Origin: CAYZIB01 sp964478425
GTDB taxonomy: Bacteria > Bacillota_I > Bacilli_A > Acholeplasmatales > WRBM01
NCBI GenBank assembly: GCA_964478425.1
Contig: CAYZIB010000023.1
Coordinates: forward strand, 1 to 13,413
Direction of reading: 5' to 3'
Length of the DNA: 13,413 nucleotides
Shown piece by piece: positions 5,938 through 13,397 of this stretch (its first letter is position 1; each line of letters opens with the position of its first letter). The notes beneath the pieces were generated by a model. It searched no databases and had not been told where the DNA came from. It was given only the letters and a program-made list of their open reading frames with translations. The translations under genes and the position numbers were made by a program.

Positions 5938-7858
5938 ATTTTATTTGTTTATAAAAATCTATAATACTAGAAACATCAAATTTATATTTACTTAAAATAT
6001 CTTTATTTGGTGCAGATACACCAAATTCATCTATTCCTTTTACATAATTTGCATATTTATACCATCCAAGTGTTTGCCCCATTTCAATTGCAACAATCTT
6101 CTTAACTTTTTTAGGTAATATTCGTTCTTTATACTTTTGATCTTGTAGATCATATAAATATGTAGAAGGCATAGATATAACCCTTATAAATATATTTTCT
6201 TTTTCTAATTCTTCTTGCGCTTTTATTGCTAAAGAAACTTCTGGACCAGTAGCAATAATTATACCATCTAATGATCCTTTTTCCATACTTACAATATAAC
6301 CACCCTTATAAACACCATCAACACTACTATTTTTTACTTTATTAACATTTTGTCTTGATAAAATAATTGCAGTAGGTGTATGTTTTGATTCGTAAGCTAT
6401 TTTCCATGCTGCTACACATTCTGTTGCATCACACGGTCTTATTGTATTAAAATTTGGAATTATTCTTAATTGAGTTAATTGTTCAATTGGTTGATGTGTT
6501 GGCCCATCTTCTCCAACCATTACGCTATCATGAGAAAAAACATATATTGAACCTACATTCATCAATGCAGACATTCTAAGTGCTGGCTTCATATAATCAC
6601 TAAATACAAAAAATCCACCACAAAATGCTTTAATATCACCAGATAAGTTTAATCCATTTGTAATTGATGCCATAGCATGTTCTCTTACACCATAATAGAT
6701 ATTTCTATCATCTTTTCCTTTAGCAAATGTTGAGCTTGATAAATCTGCTGATCCTCCGATAAAATTAGGATTTTTATTAGATATTATATCAATAATTTTT
6801 CCACTTGTTTTTCTTGTAGCCTCGTTATCAATATTAAAAATTTCTTTAAAATCTTCTAAATTTAATTCATTATTTTTACTATTTAAATTATTTGCTAACA
6901 TTGGGTAATTTTTTTCATATTCCAAAAGCATTTCACAATACTTTTTATATGCTGTTTTACCTCTTTTTTTAAATTTATTAAATTCAATTTTTGCTTCATT
7001 AGGGACATAAAATTCTTCATAATCCCAATTTATATTTTCTTTGTACTTTTTTGTTAATTCATATCCTAATGGACTTCCATGAGCCTTATTTGAATTTTCA
7101 TAAATTGATCCATAACCAATTTTAGTTTTAACTTCAATAATAGTTGGTAATAAAGATTTTTTAGCTTTTTTTATTGCCTTATTTATTTCTAAAACATCAT
7201 TACCATCATTTACTTTTATATAATTAAATCCCATTGCTTGATATTTTAATTTAACATTTTCAGTATTTGTTAGACTGACTGGTCCATCTAATTGAATATC
7301 ATTTGAATCATATAAAATAATCAATTTATTTAATTTTAGGTGTCCAGCTAAACTTAAAGCTTCTTGACATACTCCTTCTTGAAGGTCTCCGTCACCACAT
7401 AAAACATATGTATAATGATCAAAAATTTTAAAATTATCTTTATTATATATATTAGCTAATTTTTGTTCTTCTAAAGCCATACCAACAGCCATTGCAATAC
7501 CTTGTCCTAGTGGCCCACTTGTTGCATCTATTCCATCAGTATGATTTACTTCTGGATGACCCGGAGTTAAACTATCTAATTGTCTAAATTTTTTTAAATC
7601 ATCTAAAGTAATTTTAAATCCCGCCAAATGTAATGTGCTATATAACATTGCAGATCCATGACCTGCAGAAAGAATAAATCTATCTCTATTACGCCAATTA
7701 GAATTTTGTGGTGTTTGAACTAGATGATTTAAATATAATGTTGTAATAATAGGGGTTGCTCCCAAACAAATACCAGGATGCCCACTATTAGCTTTATTAA
7801 TCATATCTAAACTAAGCATTCTTATAGTATTTATTGAAACATAATTTGCTTTATCCAT
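5936..7858 (-). CDS. tkt: Transketolase
   Basis: This is a 640-residue thiamine-diphosphate enzyme of the non-oxidative pentose phosphate pathway. It moves two-carbon ketol units between sugar phosphates. The N-terminal cofactor domain shows SGHPG (25-29), GHGSAMLY (66-73), TPGHPE (98-103) and TSGPLGQG (113-120). The cofactor/Mg motif GDGDLQEG (155-162) ends with LYDSNDIQLDG (182-192). The middle domain contains GVREHAMASI and EDGPTHQP, and the C-terminal domain is complete. The length is slightly below the usual 650-670. An AGGAGG (7869-7864) overlaps the stop of the upstream membrane-protein gene, so the two are co-transcribed. A terminator shared with the converging gene follows directly. 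The dihydroxyacetone and DXP synthase relatives are less likely given the full three-domain length. Confidence 0.97.
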   Translation of the reverse strand: MDKANYVSINTIRMLSLDMINKANSGHPGICLGATPIITTLYLNHLVQTPQNSNWRNRDRFILSAGHGSAMLYSTLHLAGFKITLDDLKKFRQLDSLTPGHPEVNHTDGIDATSGPLGQGIAMAVGMALEEQKLANIYNKDNFKIFDHYTYVLCGDGDLQEGVCQEALSLAGHLKLNKLIILYDSNDIQLDGPVSLTNTENVKLKYQAMGFNYIKVNDGNDVLEINKAIKKAKKSLLPTIIEVKTKIGYGSIYENSNKAHGSPLGYELTKKYKENINWDYEEFYVPNEAKIEFNKFKKRGKTAYKKYCEMLLEYEKNYPMLANNLNSKNNELNLEDFKEIFNIDNEATRKTSGKIIDIISNKNPNFIGGSADLSSSTFAKGKDDRNIYYGVREHAMASITNGLNLSGDIKAFCGGFFVFSDYMKPALRMSALMNVGSIYVFSHDSVMVGEDGPTHQPIEQLTQLRIIPNFNTIRPCDATECVAAWKIAYESKHTPTAIILSRQNVNKVKNSSVDGVYKGGYIVSMEKGSLDGIIIATGPEVSLAIKAQEELEKENIFIRVISMPSTYLYDLQDQKYKERILPKKVKKIVAIEMGQTLGWYKYANYVKGIDEFGVSAPNKDILSKYKFDVSSIIDFYKQIK

Positions 7859-7867
7859 AATTACCTC

Positions 7868-8548
7868 CTAATTATTTTCTATTTCATCATTTTCTTCAGT
7901 TAAATCATTTTCTTCAAGTATATTGTTTTCTTCTTCATTATTTTCAATATCAATTTCTTCTTGTTCTTCATCAGGATCTCTATAAAAATAATTTCTATAT
8001 TTTTCTTGCTCTTTTAATAAGTTTTCATATTCTTTTTTACCGATTACTTTTTTTATTTTTTTAATAATTTCATCATTAATAAGATCAATTCTATTTCTTA
8101 TATATTTACTTATTTTATTCATACCAACAAACATTACGATTATAATACCAATAAATATTATCCACATTGCTTGTTGAAACCATTCAATTTTACTTAAAAA
8201 TACCATATATAAAACAAAAAATATAACATATCCTATTGTTAAAGGATAAACAGCTCTATTTCTTGCTTTTCTGTTTACTTCTTCTGCTCTATTATAATAT
8301 TCAAGCCAATATTTATTAACATCTTTTTGAAATAAATCTTTCATTACATTATAATATCCACTTTCAATAATAAGCTTTGTATCATTTCCGCAAGAAGACC
8401 AAAAGAAAAATTTTCCTCTTCCAATAAATTCATTATAAAAAGGTTGTTCATCTAAATAATAAATGGAAACTTTTTCTCCATTAATATCTTGTACTTCAAT
8501 TGGTTCACCTTGAACTTGATTAAAATATTTTTGATTAATTTTTATCAT
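7868..8548 (-). CDS. Two-helix membrane protein with acidic tail, function unknown
   Basis: This 226-residue protein is one I do not recognise. A soluble N-terminal part of about 100 residues is rich in aromatics (FFFWSSCGND at 47-56). Two closely spaced membrane helices follow at about 101-118 and 125-143, separated by a short loop. A basic, helical, probably coiled stretch runs to about 187 (KKIKKVIGKKEYENLLKEQEKY). The last 35 residues are almost entirely Glu, Asp and Asn. Hairpin topology would put both ends on the same, probably cytoplasmic, side. There is no signal peptide. GGAGGAG (8561-8555) six bases upstream fixes the start. It is the first gene of a two-gene operon with transketolase, whose ribosome site overlaps its stop; nothing in the protein itself suggests sugar metabolism. 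Confidence 0.8.
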   Translation of the reverse strand: MIKINQKYFNQVQGEPIEVQDINGEKVSIYYLDEQPFYNEFIGRGKFFFWSSCGNDTKLIIESGYYNVMKDLFQKDVNKYWLEYYNRAEEVNRKARNRAVYPLTIGYVIFFVLYMVFLSKIEWFQQAMWIIFIGIIIVMFVGMNKISKYIRNRIDLINDEIIKKIKKVIGKKEYENLLKEQEKYRNYFYRDPDEEQEEIDIENNEEENNILEENDLTEENDEIENN

Positions 8549-8570
8549 ATATTACTCCTCCATAATGATT

Positions 8571-8599
8571 ATTATAGCATATAACCAGAAAATAATAAA
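8571..8599 (-). promoter_or_regulatory. Extended -10 promoter for the membrane protein-tkt operon
   Basis: On the minus strand TGCTATAAT (8579-8571) is a perfect -10 with an extended TGn. A poor -35, TTTATT (8599-8594), lies 17 bases upstream. The -10 stands just upstream of the ribosome site of the gene starting at 8548. It is back to back with the promoter of the response regulator. Confidence 0.7.
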
Positions 8600-8606
8600 T
8601 ATTATT

Positions 8607-8635
8607 TTTATTTTTTAAAAAACATATGATATAAT
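8607..8635 (+). promoter_or_regulatory. Extended -10 promoter for the response regulator operon
   Basis: TGATATAAT at 8627-8635 is an extended, perfect -10, with TTTATT (8607-8612) as a weak -35 at 17-base spacing. A second TATAAT occurs at 8640-8645. The start codon follows at 8669. No obvious operator repeat for autoregulation by the response regulator was seen between the two divergent promoters. Confidence 0.7.
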
Positions 8636-8668
8636 AAAATATAATAGTAAAGAAATTAGGTGATTAAC

Positions 8669-9352
8669 ATGAAAGAAAAAATCTTAATTGTCGAAGACGA
8701 ACCAACAATATCAAGAATTGTTTCAAGTTATTTTCAACGAGAAGGATATGAAACATATATAGCGCAAGATGGTCAACAAGGAGTAGAACTAACAAAATTA
8801 GTTAATCCTGATGTTATTTGTTTAGATATAATGATGCCTGTAAAAGATGGTTGGCAAGCAGCAAAAGAAATCAGAGAATTTTCAAAAGTTCCTATAATTG
8901 TTATGACTGCATTATCATCTGAAGAAGACATGCTTAAAGGATATAATTTAATGGTTGATGATTATATTGTAAAACCATTTAGTCCTAAAGTATTGATTGC
9001 TAAGGTTAAAAATATGCTACAAAGATATCAAGTATCTTCAGATCCAAAAACTGTGATCGAAACAGGTGCATTAAAAATTGATTTAGAATGTTATAAAGCT
9101 TTTTTAGATGGCAAAGAACTTCAACTTTCTAAAACAGAATTTGAACTTTTATCATATTTTGCTCAAAATGAAGGAAAAATATGTTCAAGAGATCTTCTTT
9201 TAGATAAGATTTGGAAAGAAACAAAATATATTGATGGAAGAATTATCGATACTTATGTTAAAAATTTAAGAAAATATTTAAAAGATTACAAATATATCAA
9301 AACTGTGTTTGGAATAGGTTATAGATTTGAAACAAACGATGAAGAAAATTAA
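8669..9352 (+). CDS. OmpR/PhoB-family response regulator
   Basis: This is a 227-residue two-component transcription factor. The receiver domain (1-120) has the acidic pair Glu9-Asp10, phosphoacceptor Asp53 in CLDIMMP, Thr80 and Lys102 in VKPFS. A winged-helix DNA-binding domain (about 130-222) has the recognition region RIIDTYVKNLRKYL and ends with FGIGYRF. The usual GADDY before the lysine reads MVDDY. The ATG at 8669 has AGGTGAT upstream; the in-frame GTG at 8660 is part of that ribosome site and not a start. It overlaps the histidine kinase gene by 14 bases and clearly forms a pair with it. The target genes cannot be told from the sequence; PhoP/YycF/ResD-like regulators are the nearest general class. 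Confidence 0.95.
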   Translation: MKEKILIVEDEPTISRIVSSYFQREGYETYIAQDGQQGVELTKLVNPDVICLDIMMPVKDGWQAAKEIREFSKVPIIVMTALSSEEDMLKGYNLMVDDYIVKPFSPKVLIAKVKNMLQRYQVSSDPKTVIETGALKIDLECYKAFLDGKELQLSKTEFELLSYFAQNEGKICSRDLLLDKIWKETKYIDGRIIDTYVKNLRKYLKDYKYIKTVFGIGYRFETNDEEN

Positions 9353-11084
9353 AAAATTTTTTTCTTCTTTTTTACCATTTAACTGGTCTATTTCAACACA
9401 AATTGTAATGATCATAATTCTTTTATTTTGTTCATTCTTTTGTTTACAAAGTGCAATATCTAATCGTGTTTTTGAAAATTACTATGTATTAAAACAAAAA
9501 AACTATTTTGATGATTTAATAAGTGAAACTGTAGATAAAATTAAAAATGATGAGATTACAATTTTCGATGGTATTTATAATTTAAATAGTCAATATGGGA
9601 TTTTCCCTATTTTACTTGATGGTAATTATAACATTTATACTCAAAATACTGATTATACAATTTACTTATACAACAAAACTGAAAAATATATCGTTCCAAA
9701 TACATATTATAAATATAATATAGGCGACGAAATTAATTTAAAATACCAAATAGATCAAAACGATCATAATATAAAAAGAGTTTGTGAAATAACAATCAAA
9801 TTAAATAATAATAAAACCATTACAAATAAATATAATCAATATGATGAATCATTAACAATCTTTCAAACAGGATTTCAACAAATTCAAAATATTATTACAC
9901 CAACTAATTTAAATAATAATTTAAAATCAGAATTAATTGTTGATTCAATAAATAGTTTAATTAATTCAAATATTAAATTAAATAATGGTAAATATATTTA
10001 TACATATGAAAAAACTAAAAATTTATCAGTTATTGTTATTTTAAATCAATTAAATGACTTATCTTATTTAGCATCAATTATTCCTGTAAATGAATCACAA
10101 GATATATTAGAAACCGTAAGTATATATAATACATTTGTTTATATGTTGATTAGCTTTGTTATTATTGCTGTTGCTATTTTTATTGCTAATTATATTGCAA
10201 CACCTATTAAAGAATTATCATTTAATGCTAATGAAGTTGCAAATCAAAATTTTAATATTGAAAAAATAAATTGTACAAATAAAGAAACAAAAGAATTATC
10301 TGAAAATATATCTAAAATAGCATTTAATTTATCTAATCAAATCAATAAATTAAATGTACAAAAAAAAGAAATACAAGAATTGAACTTTGCCCAAGAAGAA
10401 AAATATAATGTTAAAAAAAATCTAATTGCTGCAATGAGTCATGAGTTAAAAACTCCATTATTTGTTATACAAACAACAATAAATGCTATACAAGATGATC
10501 TGTTTACAAAAGCACAACAAAAAGAAGAATTGGAAAACATTAATCAAGAAATAACAAAAGCAAACAAAATGATTGAAGAAATATTAAATATATATAGTAT
10601 CGATAATAAAACCTTAGATTTAACTTTTGAACCATTTGATTTGCTTTCTTTAACAAAAGATCTTTTAAAAACTTTTGCTGGAAATTATAAAACAAAAAAA
10701 TTACAAATTCATTTAATCAAAAATAAAGAAGAAATTGAAATTTATGCTAACTTAAATCAATTTCAAAGGGTAATATCAAATATTATCTTAAATGCCATGA
10801 AATATACTCCAGAAAATAACAAAATCGAAATTGAAGTTTTAGATTTTGATGATAAAACAATATTTAGTGTTGCAAATTATGGAGTTAACATTCCAGAAAA
10901 AGATTTGCAGTTTATATTTGATGCTTTCTATAGAGTTGATAAATCAGGAAACAAAAACAATCAAATGAGTGGTTCTGGATTAGGATTATACATAACAAAA
11001 GAAATATTAAATTCCCATCAATTTCCATTTAAATTTGAAAATATAGAAAATGGTGTAAAATTTGAAATAATAATACCAAAATAG
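9339..11084 (+). CDS. Membrane sensor histidine kinase
   Basis: This is a 581-residue kinase, partner of the preceding regulator. A membrane helix at about 20-40 and another at about 265-287 frame an external sensor region of some 225 residues rich in Asn, Tyr and Ile, with no recognised ligand motif. A HAMP-like stretch follows (ATPIKELSFNANEVANQNF, 287-305). The dimerisation/phosphoacceptor domain has His368 in SHELKTP. The ATPase domain has the N box NIILNAMKYTP (481-491) and G2 box GSGLGLYI (545-552). The G1 box reads NYGVN (513-517) where DxGxG is usual, as in some VanS-like kinases. The ATG at 9339 lies inside the regulator gene without a visible ribosome site, so translational coupling is likely; an in-frame TTG lies at 9327. 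FDAFYR (527-532) is the typical F box. Confidence 0.94.
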   Translation: MKKIKKFFSSFLPFNWSISTQIVMIIILLFCSFFCLQSAISNRVFENYYVLKQKNYFDDLISETVDKIKNDEITIFDGIYNLNSQYGIFPILLDGNYNIYTQNTDYTIYLYNKTEKYIVPNTYYKYNIGDEINLKYQIDQNDHNIKRVCEITIKLNNNKTITNKYNQYDESLTIFQTGFQQIQNIITPTNLNNNLKSELIVDSINSLINSNIKLNNGKYIYTYEKTKNLSVIVILNQLNDLSYLASIIPVNESQDILETVSIYNTFVYMLISFVIIAVAIFIANYIATPIKELSFNANEVANQNFNIEKINCTNKETKELSENISKIAFNLSNQINKLNVQKKEIQELNFAQEEKYNVKKNLIAAMSHELKTPLFVIQTTINAIQDDLFTKAQQKEELENINQEITKANKMIEEILNIYSIDNKTLDLTFEPFDLLSLTKDLLKTFAGNYKTKKLQIHLIKNKEEIEIYANLNQFQRVISNIILNAMKYTPENNKIEIEVLDFDDKTIFSVANYGVNIPEKDLQFIFDAFYRVDKSGNKNNQMSGSGLGLYITKEILNSHQFPFKFENIENGVKFEIIIPK

Positions 11085-11092
11085 GAGAAATT

Positions 11093-11605
11093 ATGAAAGG
11101 GTTAATTTTATTAGAAAATTATTTTGAAGACATAGAAGCAATTGCTACTATTGATATTATAAGAAGAGCAAACATAAAAATTGATACTATTTCATTAAGT
11201 ACAAAAAAATTAATTACTCAATCAAAAATAATTATTGAAGCAGATTATTTAATAAACGAAATAAACTACAATAATTATGACTTTTTAATTATACCTGGTG
11301 GTAAAGCTGTAATGAATAGTTTAATTTATAATAATTTAGTTAATGAAATATTAAATGCTTTTAAAAATAAATTAATATGTTTAATTTGCGCCGCTCCAAT
11401 TTTATTAAAAGAAATAAATGAATTTACTTGTTTTAAAGGTTTTGAAAATAAAATTAAAGGCAAATATTTAAACAAAGGAGTTGTAAGATATAAAAATATT
11501 ATTACCGCAAAGTCTTGCGCATATACAATTGATTTTGCTTTAGAAATAATTAACTATTTAACAAATTCAAATACTAATGTAAAAAACGAAATATATTCAA
11601 TTTAA
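11093..11605 (+). CDS. DJ-1/PfpI family protein
   Basis: This is a 170-residue protein of the DJ-1/YajL/ThiJ group, which includes redox-sensing and proposed deglycase or glyoxalase enzymes. The conserved acid Glu15 (FEDIEA), the turn LIIPGGKA (65-72) and the nucleophile-elbow Cys99 in LICAAPILL match the family. The usual ICAGP becomes ICAAP, and the later SRGPGT segment reads AKSCAYT (139-145), adding Cys142; Cys96 and Cys113 are also present. There is no histidine anywhere. GGAG upstream in ATAGGAGAAATT positions the start eight bases after the kinase stop, so it is the third gene of the two-component operon. It ends at a strong terminator. Catalytic activity cannot be inferred with confidence. 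Confidence 0.88.
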   Translation: MKGLILLENYFEDIEAIATIDIIRRANIKIDTISLSTKKLITQSKIIIEADYLINEINYNNYDFLIIPGGKAVMNSLIYNNLVNEILNAFKNKLICLICAAPILLKEINEFTCFKGFENKIKGKYLNKGVVRYKNIITAKSCAYTIDFALEIINYLTNSNTNVKNEIYSI

Positions 11606-11610
11606 CAAAA

Positions 11611-11665
11611 AAAAGTACTATTTTTGAAGATGATTTATAAAATTTTCTTCATTGATAGTACTTTT
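11611..11665. terminator. Bidirectional terminator between DJ-1 gene and thioredoxin
   Basis: An 11-base perfect inverted repeat (AAAAGTACTAT at 11611-11621, its complement at 11655-11665) surrounds a second hairpin, GAAGA (11626-11630) with TCTTC (11646-11650). A T-rich stretch follows on the plus strand. For minus-strand transcripts the A-run before 11615 becomes an eight-U tract, ideal for ending thioredoxin mRNA. The repeat sits five bases after one stop and three bases after the other. Confidence 0.85.
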
Positions 11666-11668
11666 ATT

Positions 11669-11956
11669 TTATTTTAATAATTCCATAATATTTTCTTTAG
11701 ATTTTAATCCAACTGTTTTATTTACTAATTGTCCATTTTTATAAATAAAAAGTGCCGGTATATTCATTATTTTAAATTCATTTGCAAGTTCTTCATCTTC
11801 ATCTACATTAACTTTAATTATTTCAACATCACTGTTTGCTTTTATATCTTCTAAAATTGGTGATAACATACGACATGGCCCGCACCAAGGTGCCCAAAAA
11901 TCTACAATCACTTTATTTTGTTCATTTATTTTTTTATTTAATTCATCTAAAGTCAA
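11669..11956 (-). CDS. trxA: Thioredoxin
   Basis: This is a small cytoplasmic dithiol protein that reduces disulfides. The active site WCGPC (24-28 from the chosen start), preceded by VDFWAP, the Pro of NIPALFIYKNG (cis-Pro67) and the terminal GLKSKENIMELL are all typical. The last position of the IPT motif is Ala. Length is 95 residues from the TTG at 11956, or 98 from the ATG at 11965. I prefer TTG because the only ribosome site, AAAGG (11970-11966), touches the ATG directly but stands nine bases from the TTG. The same AAAGGATGAT with nine-base spacing precedes the ATG at 5260. Homology alone allows either. It is divergent from a reductase-like gene two genes away, its possible electron source. 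Confidence 0.95.
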   Translation of the reverse strand: MTLDELNKKINEQNKVIVDFWAPWCGPCRMLSPILEDIKANSDVEIIKVNVDEDEELANEFKIMNIPALFIYKNGQLVNKTVGLKSKENIMELLK

Positions 11957-11980
11957 ATTAATCATCCTTTCTTTTATTAT

Positions 11981-12009
11981 ATTGTATCATATTAAATAAA
12001 ATATGCAAA
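11981..12009 (-). promoter_or_regulatory. Promoter of thioredoxin
   Basis: Minus-strand TTTGCA (12009-12004) and TGATACAAT (11989-11981) are separated by 17 bases, with an extended TGn before the -10. An adjacent TATAAT (11981-11976) could serve instead. A short inverted repeat, CATATT (11988-11993) with AATATG (12000-12005), lies in the spacer; such repeats are easily made by chance in AT-rich DNA. Confidence 0.6.
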
Positions 12010-12075
12010 AAAAATGCATTTATTATATGTATATTTTTTTTATAGATACAAAAAATATTTTTGGTGAATGAAATT

Positions 12076-12513
12076 ATGAATAAAACAGAAAATAGATTTT
12101 TAACAGCAACAATAATGGGAAAAAATATTTTCATGATCTATAAGAATAAAACTGATAATATAGAATTAAAAAATTTATTAAATGAATCAATTAAAATATT
12201 TAAAAAACAAGAAGAAAATATTATAAATGAAATAAAAATATTAAATGATATTCCCAATAATAACTTATTAATCAGCCAAAATTTAGCAATTATTCTTGAA
12301 AAAATTAAAATAAAAATGATCAAAAATGATTTTTTATTAATAATGCGAATAATTAAAGTATTAAATACTGGAATTAATGGATCATATAAATTATTTTTTA
12401 ATAATAAAAATTCTTTTTCTAATTCTTTTAACAATATAATTAAAAAAAATATTAATGAAAATGAATTACTTGAAATAAAATATAAAAACTTATTAAAAGA
12501 ACTTGCAAAATAA
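12076..12513 (+). CDS. Small helical protein of unknown function, next to thioredoxin genes
   Basis: This is a 145-residue protein that I do not recognise. It is predicted mostly helical: amphipathic stretches near 28-57 (many Lys/Glu), 62-82, 83-108 and 115-143 suggest a four-helix bundle. It contains no Cys, His or Trp, so neither a ferritin-type metal site nor redox chemistry is visible. There is no signal peptide or clear membrane segment; FLLIMRIIKVL (86-96) is hydrophobic but short. The ATG at 12076 has GGTGA eight bases upstream; in-frame TTG/GTG codons at 12061-12066 overlap that site. It stands between the thioredoxin promoter (divergent) and the reductase-like gene, which has its own promoter 34 bases after this stop. 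Ile, Asn and Lys dominate its composition. It is real by ribosome site, spacing and context, but with limited confidence. Confidence 0.7.
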   Translation: MNKTENRFLTATIMGKNIFMIYKNKTDNIELKNLLNESIKIFKKQEENIINEIKILNDIPNNNLLISQNLAIILEKIKIKMIKNDFLLIMRIIKVLNTGINGSYKLFFNNKNSFSNSFNNIIKKNINENELLEIKYKNLLKELAK

Positions 12514-12524
12514 AAGTAATTTTC

Positions 12525-12552
12525 TTTATTTTATATTTTTATTTGATATAAT
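12525..12552 (+). promoter_or_regulatory. Extended -10 promoter for the reductase-like gene
   Basis: TGATATAAT at 12544-12552 is a perfect extended -10, and TTTATT (12525-12530) a weak -35 at 16 bases. It is the same promoter style as at 8627-8635 (identical nine bases). It is followed by the ribosome site GGGTGAT and the ATG at 12570. Read-through from the upstream gene is also possible, since no terminator hairpin was seen between them. Confidence 0.65.
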
Positions 12553-12569
12553 AAAATTGGGTGATAAAA

Positions 12570-13397
12570 ATGTATGATGTAATAATTATAGGTGCAGGAC
12601 CTGCAGGAATTAGCTGCGGATTATACTTAAAAAGAGCTAATAAAAACATACTTATAATTCATAATAATAATAGTATATTAAATAAAGCAACAGTAATTGA
12701 AAACTATTATGGTATTGAAAAAATTTCTGGAAATGATTTATATAAACAAGGCATAACTCAAGCAAAAAAATTAGGAATTGAAATTATAAATGACGATGTA
12801 ATTGAAATTAATGAAAATCAAATTATAACAAATAATAATATTTATAAAACAAAAATAATTGTTTTAGCAACAGGATTATCTAGAAAAAATCCAAATATAA
12901 AAAATTTAAACAAATACATAAATGATGGTATTAGTTATTGTGCAACATGTGATGGTTTTTTTTATAAAAATAAAAAAGTTGCTGTTATTGGAAATAGTAA
13001 ATATACAATAAATGAAGCTAACTATTTATCAAATTTAACACAAAATATTACTATATTAACTAATAATTTATATCTAAATCAATCACAATATAATCAAATT
13101 GATAAAAAAATAGTTGAAATAAATAAAAATGATCAAATATTCGAAATAAAATTTGATGATAATTCTATCATAAATGTTGATGGTATTTTTATTGCTTTAG
13201 AATTGGGCACAACAGAAATCATTAATAAAATAGGAATATTAACAGAAAAAAACAAAATAGTTACAAATCAATTCATGGAAACAAACGTTAATAATATTTA
13301 TGCTATTGGAGATATTACAGATGGTATTCTTCAAATTGCTAAAGCTGTATATCAAGGAGCAATTGCAGCTGAAAATATTATAAAAAAATTAGCTTAA
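12570..13397 (+). CDS. Thioredoxin reductase-like flavoprotein lacking clear NADPH motifs
   Basis: This is a 275-residue FAD protein of the thioredoxin reductase fold. It has the N-terminal FAD motif GAGPAG (8-13), LATG (99-102), the redox centre CATC (124-127) in SYCATCDGFFYK, and the C-terminal FAD motif YAIGD (244-248). The second nucleotide site, normally GGGxSAxEEA, reads GNSKYTINEA (141-150). The HRR motif that grips the NADPH phosphate is absent; the segment is ITILTNN. The FAD-contacting GGQ is also missing, replaced by a region ending IENYYG. It is some 35-45 residues shorter than usual TrxB. I recall clostridial relatives with ENYYG, and ferredoxin-dependent reductases without NADPH motifs are known; placement here is inference. 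The ATG at 12570 follows GGGTGAT; the GTG at 12561 is part of that site. The gene ends 16 bases before the window edge. Confidence 0.88.
   Translation: MYDVIIIGAGPAGISCGLYLKRANKNILIIHNNNSILNKATVIENYYGIEKISGNDLYKQGITQAKKLGIEIINDDVIEINENQIITNNNIYKTKIIVLATGLSRKNPNIKNLNKYINDGISYCATCDGFFYKNKKVAVIGNSKYTINEANYLSNLTQNITILTNNLYLNQSQYNQIDKKIVEINKNDQIFEIKFDDNSIINVDGIFIALELGTTEIINKIGILTEKNKIVTNQFMETNVNNIYAIGDITDGILQIAKAVYQGAIAAENIIKKLA

Noticed and set aside
9327..9341. TTG at 9327 as kinase start, or a frameshift fusing regulator and kinase
   Set aside because: Both frames are intact and the regulator ends normally after GYRFETNDEEN. A short overlap with the ATG at 9339 is an ordinary coupled arrangement.
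11988..12005. Inverted repeat in the thioredoxin promoter spacer as an operator
   Set aside because: Six-base arms made of A and T plus one C-G pair occur readily by chance in this composition. It is kept only as a note under the promoter.
12138..12434. Minus-strand open frame inside the 12076-12513 gene
   Set aside because: It is opposite a frame with a good ribosome site, and its Ile/Phe/Leu-rich content is typical of a shadow. Confidence in the plus-strand gene is itself moderate.
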